Assembly (NCBI GenBank): GCA_029834535.1
Contig: JAQMWT010000398.1
Coordinates: 62,001-126,000, forward strand
Direction of reading: 5' to 3'
Length of the DNA stretch: 64,000 nt
DNA from: Chrysophaeum taylorii
Taxonomy: Eukaryota > Sar > Pelagophyceae > Pelagomonadales > Pelagomonadaceae
Under the pieces are notes generated by a model, which saw only the letters and a list, made by a program, of their open reading frames with translations, was not told where the DNA came from and did no database searches. Every line of letters starts with the position of its first letter. The first letter of the stretch is position 1. A program made the position numbers and the translations under genes. Positions 27,251 to 36,870 of the stretch are shown piece by piece.

Positions 27251-29029
27251 ATGGCGTGGCGCGTCGTGTCGGTGTTTGTGGTCGTCTTTCTCCGCGATGC
27301 GTTGGCACTGTGGTCGCCGCGGCCGCCTAGCCCCTCGGTTATTGTCGCTTGGGCGAGGAGCGGAGACGTCGATCGAGGGCTTCTTTTGGCTCGCCTCCGA
27401 CAGACAAGACGCCGCCGAGAGCTCGACAATATCCTCGACCAGATCCTGCCTTTACGAGGCGTAAAGGAGGCGACAATCGTCATCAGCGCGTACGGACGCA
27501 CCAAACAACCCTTCCAAGCGCTGGCGGTTCTAGATCAAATGCGACAAGTTGGCATCACGCCCAACGTGATCACGTACAGCGCGGCGATATCGGCGTGCGA
27601 GAAGGGCGGCCAGTGGGAGAAGGCCGTGGGGCTGCTCGACGACATGCGACAGCGCGGCCTCGAGCCGAACGAGATCTCGTACAACGCGGCGATCTCGGCG
27701 TGCGAGAAGGGCGGGCAGTGGATGAAAGCGCTCGAGTTGCTCGACGAAGTGCGACACGGGGGCCTCCTCGAGCCGAACGTGATCACGTACAGCGCGACGA
27801 TCTCGGCGTGCGAAAAGGGCGGGCAGTGGCAGAAGGCGCTCGAGCTGCTCGACGACATGCGACGAGATGGTGTCGAGCCGAACGTGATCACGTACAGTGC
27901 GGTGATATCGGCGTGCGAAAAGGGCGGACAGTGGGAGAAAGCGCTCGAGCTGCTCGACGAGCTGCGCCGAGGCGGCCTCGAGCCCAACGTTATCACGTAT
28001 AGTTCGGTCATCTCGGCGTGCGAGAAGGGCGGTCAGTGGGAGAAGGCGCTCGAGCTGCTCGAGGAAATGCGACAACATGGTCCCGAACCGAACGTGATCA
28101 CGTACAACGCGGCGATCTCGGCGTGCGAGAAGGGCGGCCGGTGGGAGAAGGCGCTCTCGCTGCTCGACGAGGTGCGACAGCGCGGCCTCAAGCCGAACGT
28201 GATCACGTACAGTGCTTCGATTTCCGCGTGCGAGAAGGGCGGTCAGTGGGAGAAGGCGCTCGAGCTGCTCGACGAAATGCGACAACATGGCGTCCACCCG
28301 AACGTGATCACCTACAACGCGCTGATCTCGGCGTTCGAGAAGGGCAAGCAGTGGGAAAAGGCGCTCTCGCTGCTGGACGAGATGCGACGAGGTGGGATTC
28401 AGCCGAGCGTGATCACGTATAGTGCGGCGATCTCGGCGTGCGAGAAGAGCGGCCCGTGGGAAAAAGCACTGGTACTTTTTAACGAGATGAGGCAAAACGG
28501 GCTCGCCCCCGACGTGATCGCGTATAGTGCGGCAATCGCGGCGTGCGAAAAGGGTGTCCAGTGGGAAACGGCGCTGGCGCTCATGCGCGAGATGCAGCAA
28601 CGCGGCCTCAAGCCAGACGTGATCGCGTGCAGCGCGACGATCTCGGCGTGCGAGAAGGGCGGACAGCTCGAAATGGCGCGAGCAGCCCTCGTGCGGTTTA
28701 TAAGCGCTGGATGTTACTCGAGCGTCTGGACCGAGCAAGGTCGCCTCGATTTACACGATCTTTCGGTGCCCGTCGCGCGCACGCTCGTCCGCCTCGCGAT
28801 TCACGACATGAAGCATCGGCCCGAAGATCGGTACTTTCACGACGCTGCCGTCGCGGGCCACTTGATCGTGATCACGGGCCGCGGCAAGCACAGCGAGGGT
28901 GGTGCGGCGCTCGTTCGCCCGGCTATTCTCGACATGCTGCGAGGGCCCGAGTTTGCGGGGCGGGTCGAGTGTCACGAAGTGCCCAACAATCCCGGGCGGC
29001 TCGAGATTCGGCGTGCCAATATGACGTAG
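27251..29029 (+). CDS. Pentatricopeptide-repeat protein with C-terminal SMR domain
   Basis: A 592-residue protein. The N-terminus (VSVFVVVFLRDALAL) is hydrophobic and may be an organelle-targeting leader. From about residue 70 to 455 there are eleven 35-residue PPR repeats with consensus VITYSAAISACEKGGQWEKA, several nearly identical in DNA as well, plus a degenerate last one. The C-terminal SMR domain (about 500-592) has LDLHDLS and ITGRGKHS, the motifs of the MutS2-related nuclease/RNA-binding fold. PPR-SMR proteins act on organelle RNA (plant pTAC2, SVR7 and GUN1 are examples). The residue pairs at positions 5 and 35 are regular enough to predict a binding site (see findings). The SACEKGGQW style is common in heterokont and dinoflagellate genomes. 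Confidence 0.9.
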   Translation: MAWRVVSVFVVVFLRDALALWSPRPPSPSVIVAWARSGDVDRGLLLARLRQTRRRRELDNILDQILPLRGVKEATIVISAYGRTKQPFQALAVLDQMRQVGITPNVITYSAAISACEKGGQWEKAVGLLDDMRQRGLEPNEISYNAAISACEKGGQWMKALELLDEVRHGGLLEPNVITYSATISACEKGGQWQKALELLDDMRRDGVEPNVITYSAVISACEKGGQWEKALELLDELRRGGLEPNVITYSSVISACEKGGQWEKALELLEEMRQHGPEPNVITYNAAISACEKGGRWEKALSLLDEVRQRGLKPNVITYSASISACEKGGQWEKALELLDEMRQHGVHPNVITYNALISAFEKGKQWEKALSLLDEMRRGGIQPSVITYSAAISACEKSGPWEKALVLFNEMRQNGLAPDVIAYSAAIAACEKGVQWETALALMREMQQRGLKPDVIACSATISACEKGGQLEMARAALVRFISAGCYSSVWTEQGRLDLHDLSVPVARTLVRLAIHDMKHRPEDRYFHDAAVAGHLIVITGRGKHSEGGAALVRPAILDMLRGPEFAGRVECHEVPNNPGRLEIRRANMT

Positions 29030-29434
29030 TAGTAAAGATGGAGGAGGCGGAGCGCTCTACTTTTTGGTGGTTGGTGTCTTTCTCGTGTGTGTGAATAGAG
29101 GAGGCAGCCGGCAGGAAGAAGATCATACAGCAGCCCGACGGTGTCGTCGAAATTGGGAACCAACAGGACGACGTTGGTGCAAATAAGAATACCCGGCATA
29201 GAAAGAAATCTCCCTCCCCGCAGCAACCACCTTCCGTCGGTCTCTGCGTCGGGGAGGCGGATAGGTAGATTAGATTACACGCGAACGAAAAGGCGGATGC
29301 TGCCGCAGATATTATTGTCTATTGGATTGATGATGGTGCGAGGACCAGCAGCACCAAACGGGGTATAGCTGGCAAACCAAGGGCGGCTCAGCTCAGATGG
29401 GGGGGCGCAGCGTCTTGGAGATGGGGGAGCGAGG
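29030..29434. other. Convergent intergenic region, no gene seen
   Basis: 405 bp between the PPR-SMR stop and the stop of the opposite gene. Nothing beyond likely 3' untranslated sequence is visible. Confidence 0.5.
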
Positions 29435-30385
29435 CTAGTTGCCCCAGGAGAGGATGTTCTTCATGGCATTGCCCGACATGGCGGTGGCTTTGGTGCCCGA
29501 GGCGGAGGTGGTTGGGCGCGTGGAGTTTATCTCGACCGAGGTCCGGCCGGCGACGCTGGAGTGGTCGGTCTGGGTGGTCGTTTTGGGGGCGTTGTTGCTG
29601 TTCTTCTTGCCGTCCTGTTTATTCTGCTTCAAAATGTCGTTGAGATGATCCTGATTGACGTCTTTGAAATGGCGGCGCGTTTTGACGTCGTCCGCCTTTT
29701 TGGAGGACGACGAGAACGACGTCGTCGCGGAGGTGCTTTGGAGGACGCGGTCCTGCTGATTGGCGACGCCGTCGAAGACTCTCTTGTTGTGGCGCACGAC
29801 TTGCGGCGTTGGTTTTGATTTGCCGGGGTAAATCGAGGCGCCAACCGTCGTCGCGCGGCGATGCTTCGAGCGCTTGGGTTGAGCCTTGACCTGTTCCTCC
29901 GTCTCGACGCCGCCGCTGTAGCCATCGAAGACGCGCTTGCCTGATTTGTCGGCGGCGCTGAGGTCGGTCGGGTCGACTTCGTGGGCGACGAGGTTCCCCG
30001 AGTCGGCCTCGCGCGGCACGAGATGGAGCGACGACTTGCGGACTTCTTCGGTTACCGAACCGAGACCTCCGGCGCCCGCCTCGAGTGTCGGCAGTGTCGC
30101 TTCCTCGTAGTGCCGCTTCTGCGGCACCTCGCTCGCCTCGGTCGTCGGTACCTCGGCGAAGTGTCGCTTTTGTGGCGGAGGCGCCTCGGCCTCGCCGCCT
30201 CCGACGAGCAGCGCATCGATGTTGTCGTTCGGCCGCTCGAAGTGCTGCGCGACGCCGCCGGTCAAACAACAAGGCCGTGCGACCCGTACCTTCTTCTGCG
30301 CCGCGAGCTCCGCCTCTGGGGCATTTTCGGTCTGCGCGATCACCTCCCCCATAGAGTCGCTCGGCTTGTCGCCCGCCTCAACCAT
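29435..30385 (-). CDS. Disordered protein with repeated KRHF/KRVFDG motifs
   Basis: A 316-residue protein with an ATG at 30385-30383. It lacks a globular domain: it is rich in Thr, Ser, Lys and Glu. Short motifs recur: QKRHFAEV and QKRHYEEA (about residues 72-95), KRVFDGYSGG and KRVFDGVANQ (about 150-210), RRHFKDV (about 238). The C-terminal end NAMKNILSWGN is amphipathic. Such short repeated basic-aromatic motifs suggest a docking or cytoskeleton-binding protein, but I recognise no family. Confidence 0.6.
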   Translation of the reverse strand: MVEAGDKPSDSMGEVIAQTENAPEAELAAQKKVRVARPCCLTGGVAQHFERPNDNIDALLVGGGEAEAPPPQKRHFAEVPTTEASEVPQKRHYEEATLPTLEAGAGGLGSVTEEVRKSSLHLVPREADSGNLVAHEVDPTDLSAADKSGKRVFDGYSGGVETEEQVKAQPKRSKHRRATTVGASIYPGKSKPTPQVVRHNKRVFDGVANQQDRVLQSTSATTSFSSSSKKADDVKTRRHFKDVNQDHLNDILKQNKQDGKKNSNNAPKTTTQTDHSSVAGRTSVEINSTRPTTSASGTKATAMSGNAMKNILSWGN

Positions 30386-30475
30386 TTCACCGTTGCAAAT
30401 TAACCAACTGATTTCTTTCTTTCTTTCTTCTGTGCATCATCAAACAAACAGTGGGGGGTTGGTTGGTGTTTTTTT

Positions 30476-31699
30476 TCAAGAGGGAGTGTCGACGACCAGA
30501 ACGTCGAAGCGGCCATCCGGGGCGGCGGCGAGGGCCGCTAGGATGGTGAGGTCCTCGACCGGGAGGTCTCGACGCGCTCGAAGTCCAAGGTGGCGGGGGT
30601 CGAGGCGCAGGCCCTTTGAGGCGCGGTACGCCTTAGCGAACTTGCGAAGAAGGGCGCTCGCCGGCTTGGGGGTCCAGGTCTCCCGGGGCACGTGGAACTG
30701 GAACACAGCGTCGGCAAAAACGAGGGTGAGGACGAGCTTGGTGCGAGCTGCGGCCTCGCGCCAAGCTCGATCGGCGAGCGCGGCGTCGGCATCGCTCCAC
30801 GCTCGATCGGCGAGCGCTTTGTCGGCATCGCTCCACGCTCGAGCGGCGAGCGCTTTGTCGGCATCGCTCCACGCTCGAGCGGCGAGCGCGGCGTCGGCAT
30901 CGCTCCACGCTCGAGCGGCGAGCGCTTTGTCGGCATCGCTCCACGCTCGAGCGGCGAGCGCTTTGTCGGCGGCGCGCGCAGCGAGCGTGCGGTCGCGGGC
31001 GAGCCGTGCTTTGCGCACTTTGGTCCAGGCCTTGTCGGCGCGGCGTCGCGAGAGATCGGCTTCGACGGCCGCGGTCGCCGCCGCGTCGGCGGCGTTGCGC
31101 GCGACGTCGAGCGCGGTCGTAGCAGCGGCCGCCAGGAGTTTCTGGTGGGCCTTGCGCTCGCGGGCGCGGGCGAGGGACGCCGCGCGCGCTTCGGCGGCTG
31201 CCGCGTCGCGCCGTCGCCGCTCGCGACTCGCCGCCTCCAGCCTCTCGCGCTCTTCCTCGCGCTCCTTGGTGCGCTTCAGCCACAGCTCGCGCGCCGCGGC
31301 CTGCGCCGCCGCCACCCGTTCCATCCGCACGGCGCGCTTCTCGGGGAGGACCTCTCGCGAACTTTTTTTTTTTGGCGCTCGCGAAGGCGGGAGTTTCGGC
31401 GGAATCTTCTTCGGGGGCGGGGGGGGTCGCTGCTGCCGTCTCGAAAGCGGCGGCGGCTTGTGGTGGTCGAGGGCTGCCAGCGCGGCCTCCGCCCGCGCGG
31501 CCGTCCGCTCGTGGGCCTCCGCGATCTCCTGGGCTGCCGCCAACTCTCGATCGACCGCCGCTTCCGCCGCTTCACTCAAAAGAACCGCGCGCTCCCTCTG
31601 AGCCGCCGTCGCCGCCGCGCAGGCTTCCTCGGCCCGCAAGGCTGTCGCGAGGCGGCGACGGCCCTCGCCGCGATCGACGACCCAGACTTCGGACTTCAT
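30476..31699 (-). CDS. Ala-rich coiled-coil protein with 12-residue repeats and a C-terminal ubiquitin-like-looking domain
   Basis: A 407-residue protein starting at the ATG 31699-31697. Residues about 20-75 and 115-300 are long Ala/Arg/Glu helices, separated by a proline-rich linker with runs of P and K. Six tandem copies of a 12-residue unit (ADKALAARAWSD) follow at about 235-310, encoded by 36-bp DNA repeats at about 30775-30980. The last 90 residues (LVLTLVFADAVFQFHVP ... DVLVVD) have a beta-strand pattern that could be a ubiquitin-like fold. No enzymatic motif is seen. The unit number may vary between strains. Confidence 0.6.
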   Translation of the reverse strand: MKSEVWVVDRGEGRRRLATALRAEEACAAATAAQRERAVLLSEAAEAAVDRELAAAQEIAEAHERTAARAEAALAALDHHKPPPLSRRQQRPPPPPKKIPPKLPPSRAPKKKSSREVLPEKRAVRMERVAAAQAAARELWLKRTKEREEERERLEAASRERRRRDAAAAEARAASLARARERKAHQKLLAAAATTALDVARNAADAAATAAVEADLSRRRADKAWTKVRKARLARDRTLAARAADKALAARAWSDADKALAARAWSDADAALAARAWSDADKALAARAWSDADKALADRAWSDADAALADRAWREAAARTKLVLTLVFADAVFQFHVPRETWTPKPASALLRKFAKAYRASKGLRLDPRHLGLRARRDLPVEDLTILAALAAAPDGRFDVLVVDTPS

Positions 31700-32294
31700 T
31701 TTTTCCGAGGCGGGTTCTTATGACAGCATTGGAAATTAAAGGAAGGCCCTTAACCTCTAACTGGACGTCTTATGACGACGACCCGTTTTAAAGGTTATTA
31801 TTATTAAAGCCAGAAAAAATTAAATCCTTTGGTTGAAAAGAAGCTCTTCGGGTGATTAATGCCGCGCCGTCGGCCCTAATTAGAATATATCTACAATTAA
31901 GAACCACCTAAGTGCGACGAAATTCAGGGGCCGGGGTGTGTGAGCAACAGGTGGTTTTTATGTGCGCAAACGACGCGTCTTGGGCCCCTCTACGCGCAGA
32001 AAAATCGTGAAGATCCAGTTCGACGATGTGTGAAAGTTTCTAGAGCACGACTAAATTCGCCTTGCAAGAAATTACTTAATTAATTATAGACTCGAATTAC
32101 GAACTCTCCTGAATAATGACTTCTAGAGGTGAGAAGACCATGGCAGACTCGTCCGTGAGGTCCCCATGCTACCGCCACACTGGCGGCAGGCAGCGCCCAG
32201 GGCGATCTTTTGGACCTTATTTTCATACCAACCTCTTACCCCCCTCCGGGACAGACGGTGGACGTTGTAATAATTTTGAATCACGTATGGGTAC
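31700..32294. other. AT-richer intergenic region, no gene seen
   Basis: About 600 bp with local AT-richness (31800-31900, 32040-32110). A weak frame at 32116-32337 has no motif. Confidence 0.45.
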
Positions 32295-32711
32295 ATGTCG
32301 TCTGCTCTGGACGTCGTCGCTGCGCGCGCAAGGCTGATGCCGGAAGTGCGGGACAATGACGGCGACGTTTGTGGATGCGCGCAGCGCTTTATTCGGCATT
32401 TCGAGCGGAGGTGCGCGGAGGAAAGCGCTGTGTGCGAACTAACAGACATGGAGAAGGCTGCTTTCGTGTTGCTCCAGCGCCCGATCCCGTCGGACGCTGA
32501 TCTCGTCGTCCAGGCCGCGCATATCGACGGGTCCAATCGCGCTGCGGCCGGCGACGACGACGAAGAGGTGATTAGAGGCGAGGAAGACACCAATAGCCTC
32601 GACGACGACTCAGACGACGACGACGACGACACGCTGGCCAAGGCGCGCAAAGTAGGCAAACCGTCGAAGAAGTGCAAAAGCGCGAGCGCCGCGAAGGCCT
32701 CTCTCTGGTAA
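32295..32711 (+). CDS. Small acidic protein, unrecognised
   Basis: 138 codons from an ATG. It has a cysteine cluster (CGCAQRFIRHFERRC, about residues 26-40), then a long Asp/Glu stretch and a basic end. A frame just downstream (32716-32904) starts ITSFFKPKIK followed by GRPS, a motif often seen in transposon-linked proteins, and may be its continuation after a frame break. It could be a transposon-derived fragment. Confidence 0.35.
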   Translation: MSSALDVVAARARLMPEVRDNDGDVCGCAQRFIRHFERRCAEESAVCELTDMEKAAFVLLQRPIPSDADLVVQAAHIDGSNRAAAGDDDEEVIRGEEDTNSLDDDSDDDDDDTLAKARKVGKPSKKCKSASAAKASLW

Positions 32712-33008
32712 CTCGTTGATTACGAGCTTTTTCAAGCCCAAGATCAAGCTGGGTCGTCCGTCCGAAGGGGTCGACGACGAACAAGTCGAAGCGCGGCAGG
32801 CCGCTTACAACCGCAGAAGCCGTCGCGAACGACGCGCTGCCGAACACCAAGGCCGCACCGCCGCCCACGACGCCCGCTCGGCCCGGACGCAAAAGCAGGT
32901 GTAAGGGTACTGGAAAAAAAAAGTGTCACAAGAGTAGGTGCTCGTTAGAAGTAAGGATCCGTTGGGAACGGAGCGATGATGGTGGTGACCACAAGGCGGT
33001 GAGGAGGA

Positions 33009-33575
33009 ATGGGCTGTTGCTCATGCCGGTGTCTGTTTCGCGGGTCGCGCGAGGCCCCCACGTTCGAGCTCGGGGTGCTGGACTCGCCTCTCGTGCGCCT
33101 CGACCGATACGGACCAGACGTGAAGATCGAGTCTTCGGCGACGGGCGACGCGATCAGTGGGCTCGGCGTGGCCTACACCTCGACGCCGATCGAGCAGGAC
33201 GCGGCGTACTGGGAGGTCCACGTGGAAACCGACGGTCGATTTCGAGTGGGCGTGTGCCGGAACCTCGACCAGGAGGCGATGCGAAAGGAGATTGGGGACG
33301 AAAACTCGAGTTGGGCGTTGAGGTCGGAGGACGCGGGTGCCGTCGAGGGCGACGTCATCGGCGTCGCCTTTGGCCAGGCCGAACTCCCGAACCTGTCCTT
33401 TTTTCTCAACGGCGAGCTCCTCGACCACGGCCAGGTCAACCGCATCCGAGGCGAGGTCTTTCCGGCCGCGTGCGTCGACTCGGCCAAGCTTCGCTGCGTC
33501 TTCGACGAGGCGAATTTTGAGCACGCCCCTCCGCGCACGCACACGGCCATCCGCGTCACCCAAAACATCATTTAG
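33009..33575 (+). CDS. SPRY-domain protein with possible N-terminal lipidation
   Basis: A 188-residue protein that is almost entirely one SPRY domain: YWEVHVETDGRFRVGVC (about 67-83), WALRSEDAG, GDVIGVAFGQ (about 113-122) and LSFFLNGELL (about 128-137). This order matches SPRYD7-like small SPRY proteins. The start MGCCSCRC has Gly2 with Cys at 3, 4 and 6, which fits N-myristoylation plus palmitoylation, so it may sit on a membrane. SPRY domains bind partner proteins. Stop codons are 42 bp from the convergent PGS1 stop. Confidence 0.85.
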   Translation: MGCCSCRCLFRGSREAPTFELGVLDSPLVRLDRYGPDVKIESSATGDAISGLGVAYTSTPIEQDAAYWEVHVETDGRFRVGVCRNLDQEAMRKEIGDENSSWALRSEDAGAVEGDVIGVAFGQAELPNLSFFLNGELLDHGQVNRIRGEVFPAACVDSAKLRCVFDEANFEHAPPRTHTAIRVTQNII

Positions 33576-33617
33576 AATATTATTATTATTATTATTATTA
33601 TACTGCCACCGCCGTCT

Positions 33618-34935
33618 TTAGAGGAAGGTGTTGATCCAGGGGCGGAGGAGGGTGACCCAGATAGGCACGCCTTCGGGCTTCGCGAGGAGGGTGCGGGGCG
33701 GCGCGGCGCGGCTCAGGTAGGCGCGCCACTCGGCCGCCAAGGCGCGTCGGAGGCGGCGGTTCGCGGTGAAGAGGAGGTAGGAGAGCTCGAGGTCCCGGGT
33801 GCGGGCACGGACATTCATGTTGGAGCTCCCGAGGAGCGTGGCGGCGAACCTCGGTTTATTTTTCTCGACGAAGAGCCACGCGCCCTTGGCGTGAAAGGTG
33901 CGTCGGTCGTCGTGCCACTCGCGCAGCGCGCTCCGGCCGATGGCCGCCGCGAGGTCGCGGGCGATGAGCTGGTAGGCCTTGGGGATGTTTTTTCGAATGT
34001 CCCGCGCGTTGGCGAAGCCGTGGGACGCGATCGAGGGCGCGAGGACGGAAACGCGAGCGCGCGACGCGACGAGGCGGTCGATCGCGTCGCGCGGCGGGTT
34101 GAGGTAGGCCTGCAAGAAGGAGGGCGTCTCGTCGTCGTCTCCGACGCTGGCAGGAGCTACGTACGGTGGCGATATTGAGCCGCGCGGTGCGCGGGTGGGC
34201 GTCGGCTCGGTCGACGAGCGCGTCCAAGGCTCGGCGCTCGCCGTCGACGAGATCCCCGAGCTGGGGGGCAGGAAATATCCACGCGTCGGATTTTTTTTTT
34301 TCCTGCGACCGAATCCGGCAGTGTTCGGCGAGGCGCTCGGGCAGGTCTCGAAGCGAGGTCTCGGCCAAGAGGTCGACGAGGTCGTGGCTGCGGGTTTTTT
34401 TTTTCGTCGTCGTCGTCTTCCCGTCTATCGACACGACGACTCACTGCCAGCGCGCTACCGTCTTGTCCCGGACGACGAGGTAACGGTCGAGGCGGTTGGT
34501 GAAGTAGGTTGTGCTCAAGTTGGCGCCGCTGATCACCGTTTGGTCGTCGATTGCGAAAATTTTGACGTGGAAGACGCCCAGAATCTCTCCGATAAAGGGA
34601 ATTCTCGCGAGCCACGCGGCGCGCCGCGGGAGCGCGTCCCACGTGGTCACGCGGACGCGGTCGGGGAATTCGCGCGCGAGGACCCCGAGCACCGAAGAGC
34701 CCTCGCGGCGCCGGGCGCGGGCGCCGTCGAGCACGACGCGCACGATCAGCCGCGGCGACGTGCGGCAGGCCTCGCGGAGCGCGGCGACCATCTCGGCCTC
34801 GGGGGCCCCCGTCCCCACGTAGAGCGCCGAGAGGCTGACGCGCCTCGTCGCCTCGCCGCACGCCCTGACGAGTTTCCGGTGGAACACGACGGGGTCCTGC
34901 AAGATTTTTAGGCGCGACGCTCGCACTGCGAACAT
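33618..34935 (-). CDS. PGS1: CDP-diacylglycerol--glycerol-3-phosphate 3-phosphatidyltransferase (PGS1), 3 exons
   Basis: Makes phosphatidylglycerophosphate, the first step to phosphatidylglycerol and cardiolipin, normally in mitochondria. Exons: 34935-34445, 34387-34165 and 34109-33618, with introns of 57 and 55 bp (GTGAGT...CCCGCAG and GTACGT...CTTGCAG). The joined frame has 401 residues. It carries two phospholipase D-type HKD motifs: FHVKIFAIDDQTVISGAN (about 131-148) and FHAKGAWLFVEKN with GSSNMN (about 313-345). The N-terminal VRLVRA...LSALYVG block is typical of PGS1. The splice choice removes all stops and joins LNIAT to AYLNPP, as expected for the family. It is somewhat shorter than animal and yeast PGS1; a presequence may be missing or short. 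It is divergent to the next gene with 67 bp between starts. Confidence 0.9.
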
Positions 34936-35002
34936 CGAGAGGAGAAAGAAATGTCAATGTGACGACGACGTCACGATATATTTCATTTCTTCCTAGTTGT
35001 TT
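34936..35002. promoter_or_regulatory. 67-bp divergent spacer with CRE-like element
   Basis: Lies between the ATGs of PGS1 and a coiled-coil protein gene. It contains GACGACGTCACG (near 34962-34974), overlapping the ATF/CREB half-site core ACGTCA. A shared promoter is inferred. Confidence 0.4.
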
Positions 35003-35692
35003 ATGGCCTTCGCGCTCACCTACGAGCAATGGGTCAAGCAGGCGACATCCTCCGAGTCGATCCCCCCCAACTCGGACGGCCTCCTGCACGTCGGAGAACG
35101 GGCGGCCCTCGTCGAGCAGCTGTCCTACCTGAAAAAGCGCAACGCCCAGCTCATGAAACAACAACGCGCCGTCCTCCTCGCCGCGTGCGAGGCGCAGGCC
35201 GCGCACGCCCAGTGCGCTGACTTCGCCGGCGAGCTGATGCGGGCGCAGATGAACGAGCCCAAGAGACCTATCGAGGAGGACAAAGAGTCTTACGAGGACG
35301 TCGTCGAGAAGCTCCAGCGCCTAGAGCACGAGAACGCCGAACTCCTTAGGAAAACCGCTGTCTTGGTCGATTACGTCCGCGCGACGGCACCCATGCCGCG
35401 CTTTGGCCGGGACGGCGACGACGACGACGACGACTACGATGACGACGACGACGACGACTACGACGAAGAGAAGGATCTCCCGCCGAGGGGGGGCGTCCGC
35501 ATCGTCGGATCGTGCCTCCCCCAGCCCGTCGCCTTTGACGAGTTCGCCAATCGCCACATGCGCCAGTGCAAGTGGGAACACTTCGTGAGTCACGCATACG
35601 CTCCGTCTCGTCCCATTCCGAAACGCCCGCAGGTCGCTGGCGTCGTCAGCGCGTTTGGCGCAGGACACGCCGGCGCCGTCGAGGACGAGTGA
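35003..35692 (+). CDS. Coiled-coil protein with long acidic run, unrecognised
   Basis: 229 residues from the ATG at 35003. Residues about 25-70 and 90-130 are leucine-heptad coiled coil (LVEQLSYLKKRNAQLMK; VEKLQRLEHENAELL). An Asp/Tyr/Glu run follows (about 138-158), then a C-terminal part with GGVRIVGSCLP. The acidic run is encoded by GAC repeats, which may vary in length. No domain is recognised. Confidence 0.6.
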   Translation: MAFALTYEQWVKQATSSESIPPNSDGLLHVGERAALVEQLSYLKKRNAQLMKQQRAVLLAACEAQAAHAQCADFAGELMRAQMNEPKRPIEEDKESYEDVVEKLQRLEHENAELLRKTAVLVDYVRATAPMPRFGRDGDDDDDDYDDDDDDDYDEEKDLPPRGGVRIVGSCLPQPVAFDEFANRHMRQCKWEHFVSHAYAPSRPIPKRPQVAGVVSAFGAGHAGAVEDE

Positions 35693-36870
35693 ATAACTAA
35701 TCCGCGTCTTCCTCCGACGCGGCGCCCTCATCATCATCATCATTCTCTTCTTCGTTTTCTTCGAGTAGTAAATGCGCACACTTTCTTGACGCCACTTTTT
35801 TCCTCTCGAACGAACTGCTGTAGAAAAATAAAGCTGCTGCTGCTGCTGCAGCTAAACATAAACGCCACCTGTCTACGTCGTAATGAAGTATCACGAGCTG
35901 ATTCTTGGTGGGTGGTGGGGCTCATCGCCGCGATTACGCGTAGTCCTTGGTAGATTATGAATATATTGACGAAGGGGTCGACGCGCGCGGAGAGCGGACG
36001 CGTGCTCGATAATATTCTCAAATCCAAGCAGAAGACCCCCGAGCTGAGGAGGACACCAAACGCGAAGAAGCGGGAGTTTTTTCAATACAAAACGATGGGA
36101 GCCCTTCCGCGCGCGCGCACACAACCACGAGGGGTGATAAGGATGCGAATCCGTCTCGGCGCCGCGGCTAATTAGCAATATCGATCAACCTGTCGACGTT
36201 AATAATAATAATAAGCCGTGAGTCGTTCGTAGCCTAATTGATGTTCGTGGCATGCTGGAGCAAATGGCGCACGACTACGACGTCAAGCTCCGTGTAGTCG
36301 GCCTGGCGGGCGCCGTTGTACTCGAGCAAAAGACGCGTGACCGCCGGTCTGGCTTGAGAAAAGAAGGGAGGTACTACATCGTCCGCGGCGCTCGAGCAAC
36401 ATAAAAGCAGGTGGTGGTGGCCTGTGATTATTATCGTTGCTTACCCTGAATCCAGCTCAAGCGCTAGCTATGTCTCGAGTGGGTCGAAAGTGGTCACCAT
36501 CAACGAAGATTACAGGGAGCAGCCATGACATCGGCTCCTCGCACGCACGCACGCACGCACGATGGGGCGGCCGGAGAAGAAGAATGCCCAGGGCTCGCGC
36601 ATGCTTGCTTTCTCCTGCAAGCAGGCAGGCAGGCAGGCAGACAGACACTAGCTTATTTATTCTTTCTTCTTTGCAGCAGCATGGTGGTAGGTACCACTGG
36701 CTCCTCCACGCCTGGTCCCGGCAGAGAGAGGCCGATGTCGACGAGATGGTCGAGACTCCGTGCGTACAAAAACAATTACAATAGGCGCCAGCAAAAGTCG
36801 ATGGAAGAAGGCAGCAGCAACGGAAGAAGGGAAGCTCTCGGAGGTAAAATGATTATCGTGTAGAGCCGCT
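35693..36870. other. Intergenic with an orphan exon-like frame at 36234-36355 (minus)
   Basis: About 1.2 kb without a complete gene. On the minus strand, 36355-36234 reads ARPAVTRLLLEYNGARQ and on to HLLQHATNIN before a TAG, with natural amino-acid balance and an upstream CTCAAG that could be a splice acceptor. No matching upstream exon is found. Also seen: (CTG)n near 35831-35850, (AGGC)n near 36623-36640 and (CGCA)n near 36542-36560. Confidence 0.35.

Noticed and set aside
27530-28738. Minus-strand ORF of 402 codons with regular repeats
   Set aside because: The repeats are the mirror of the PPR repeats on the coding strand.
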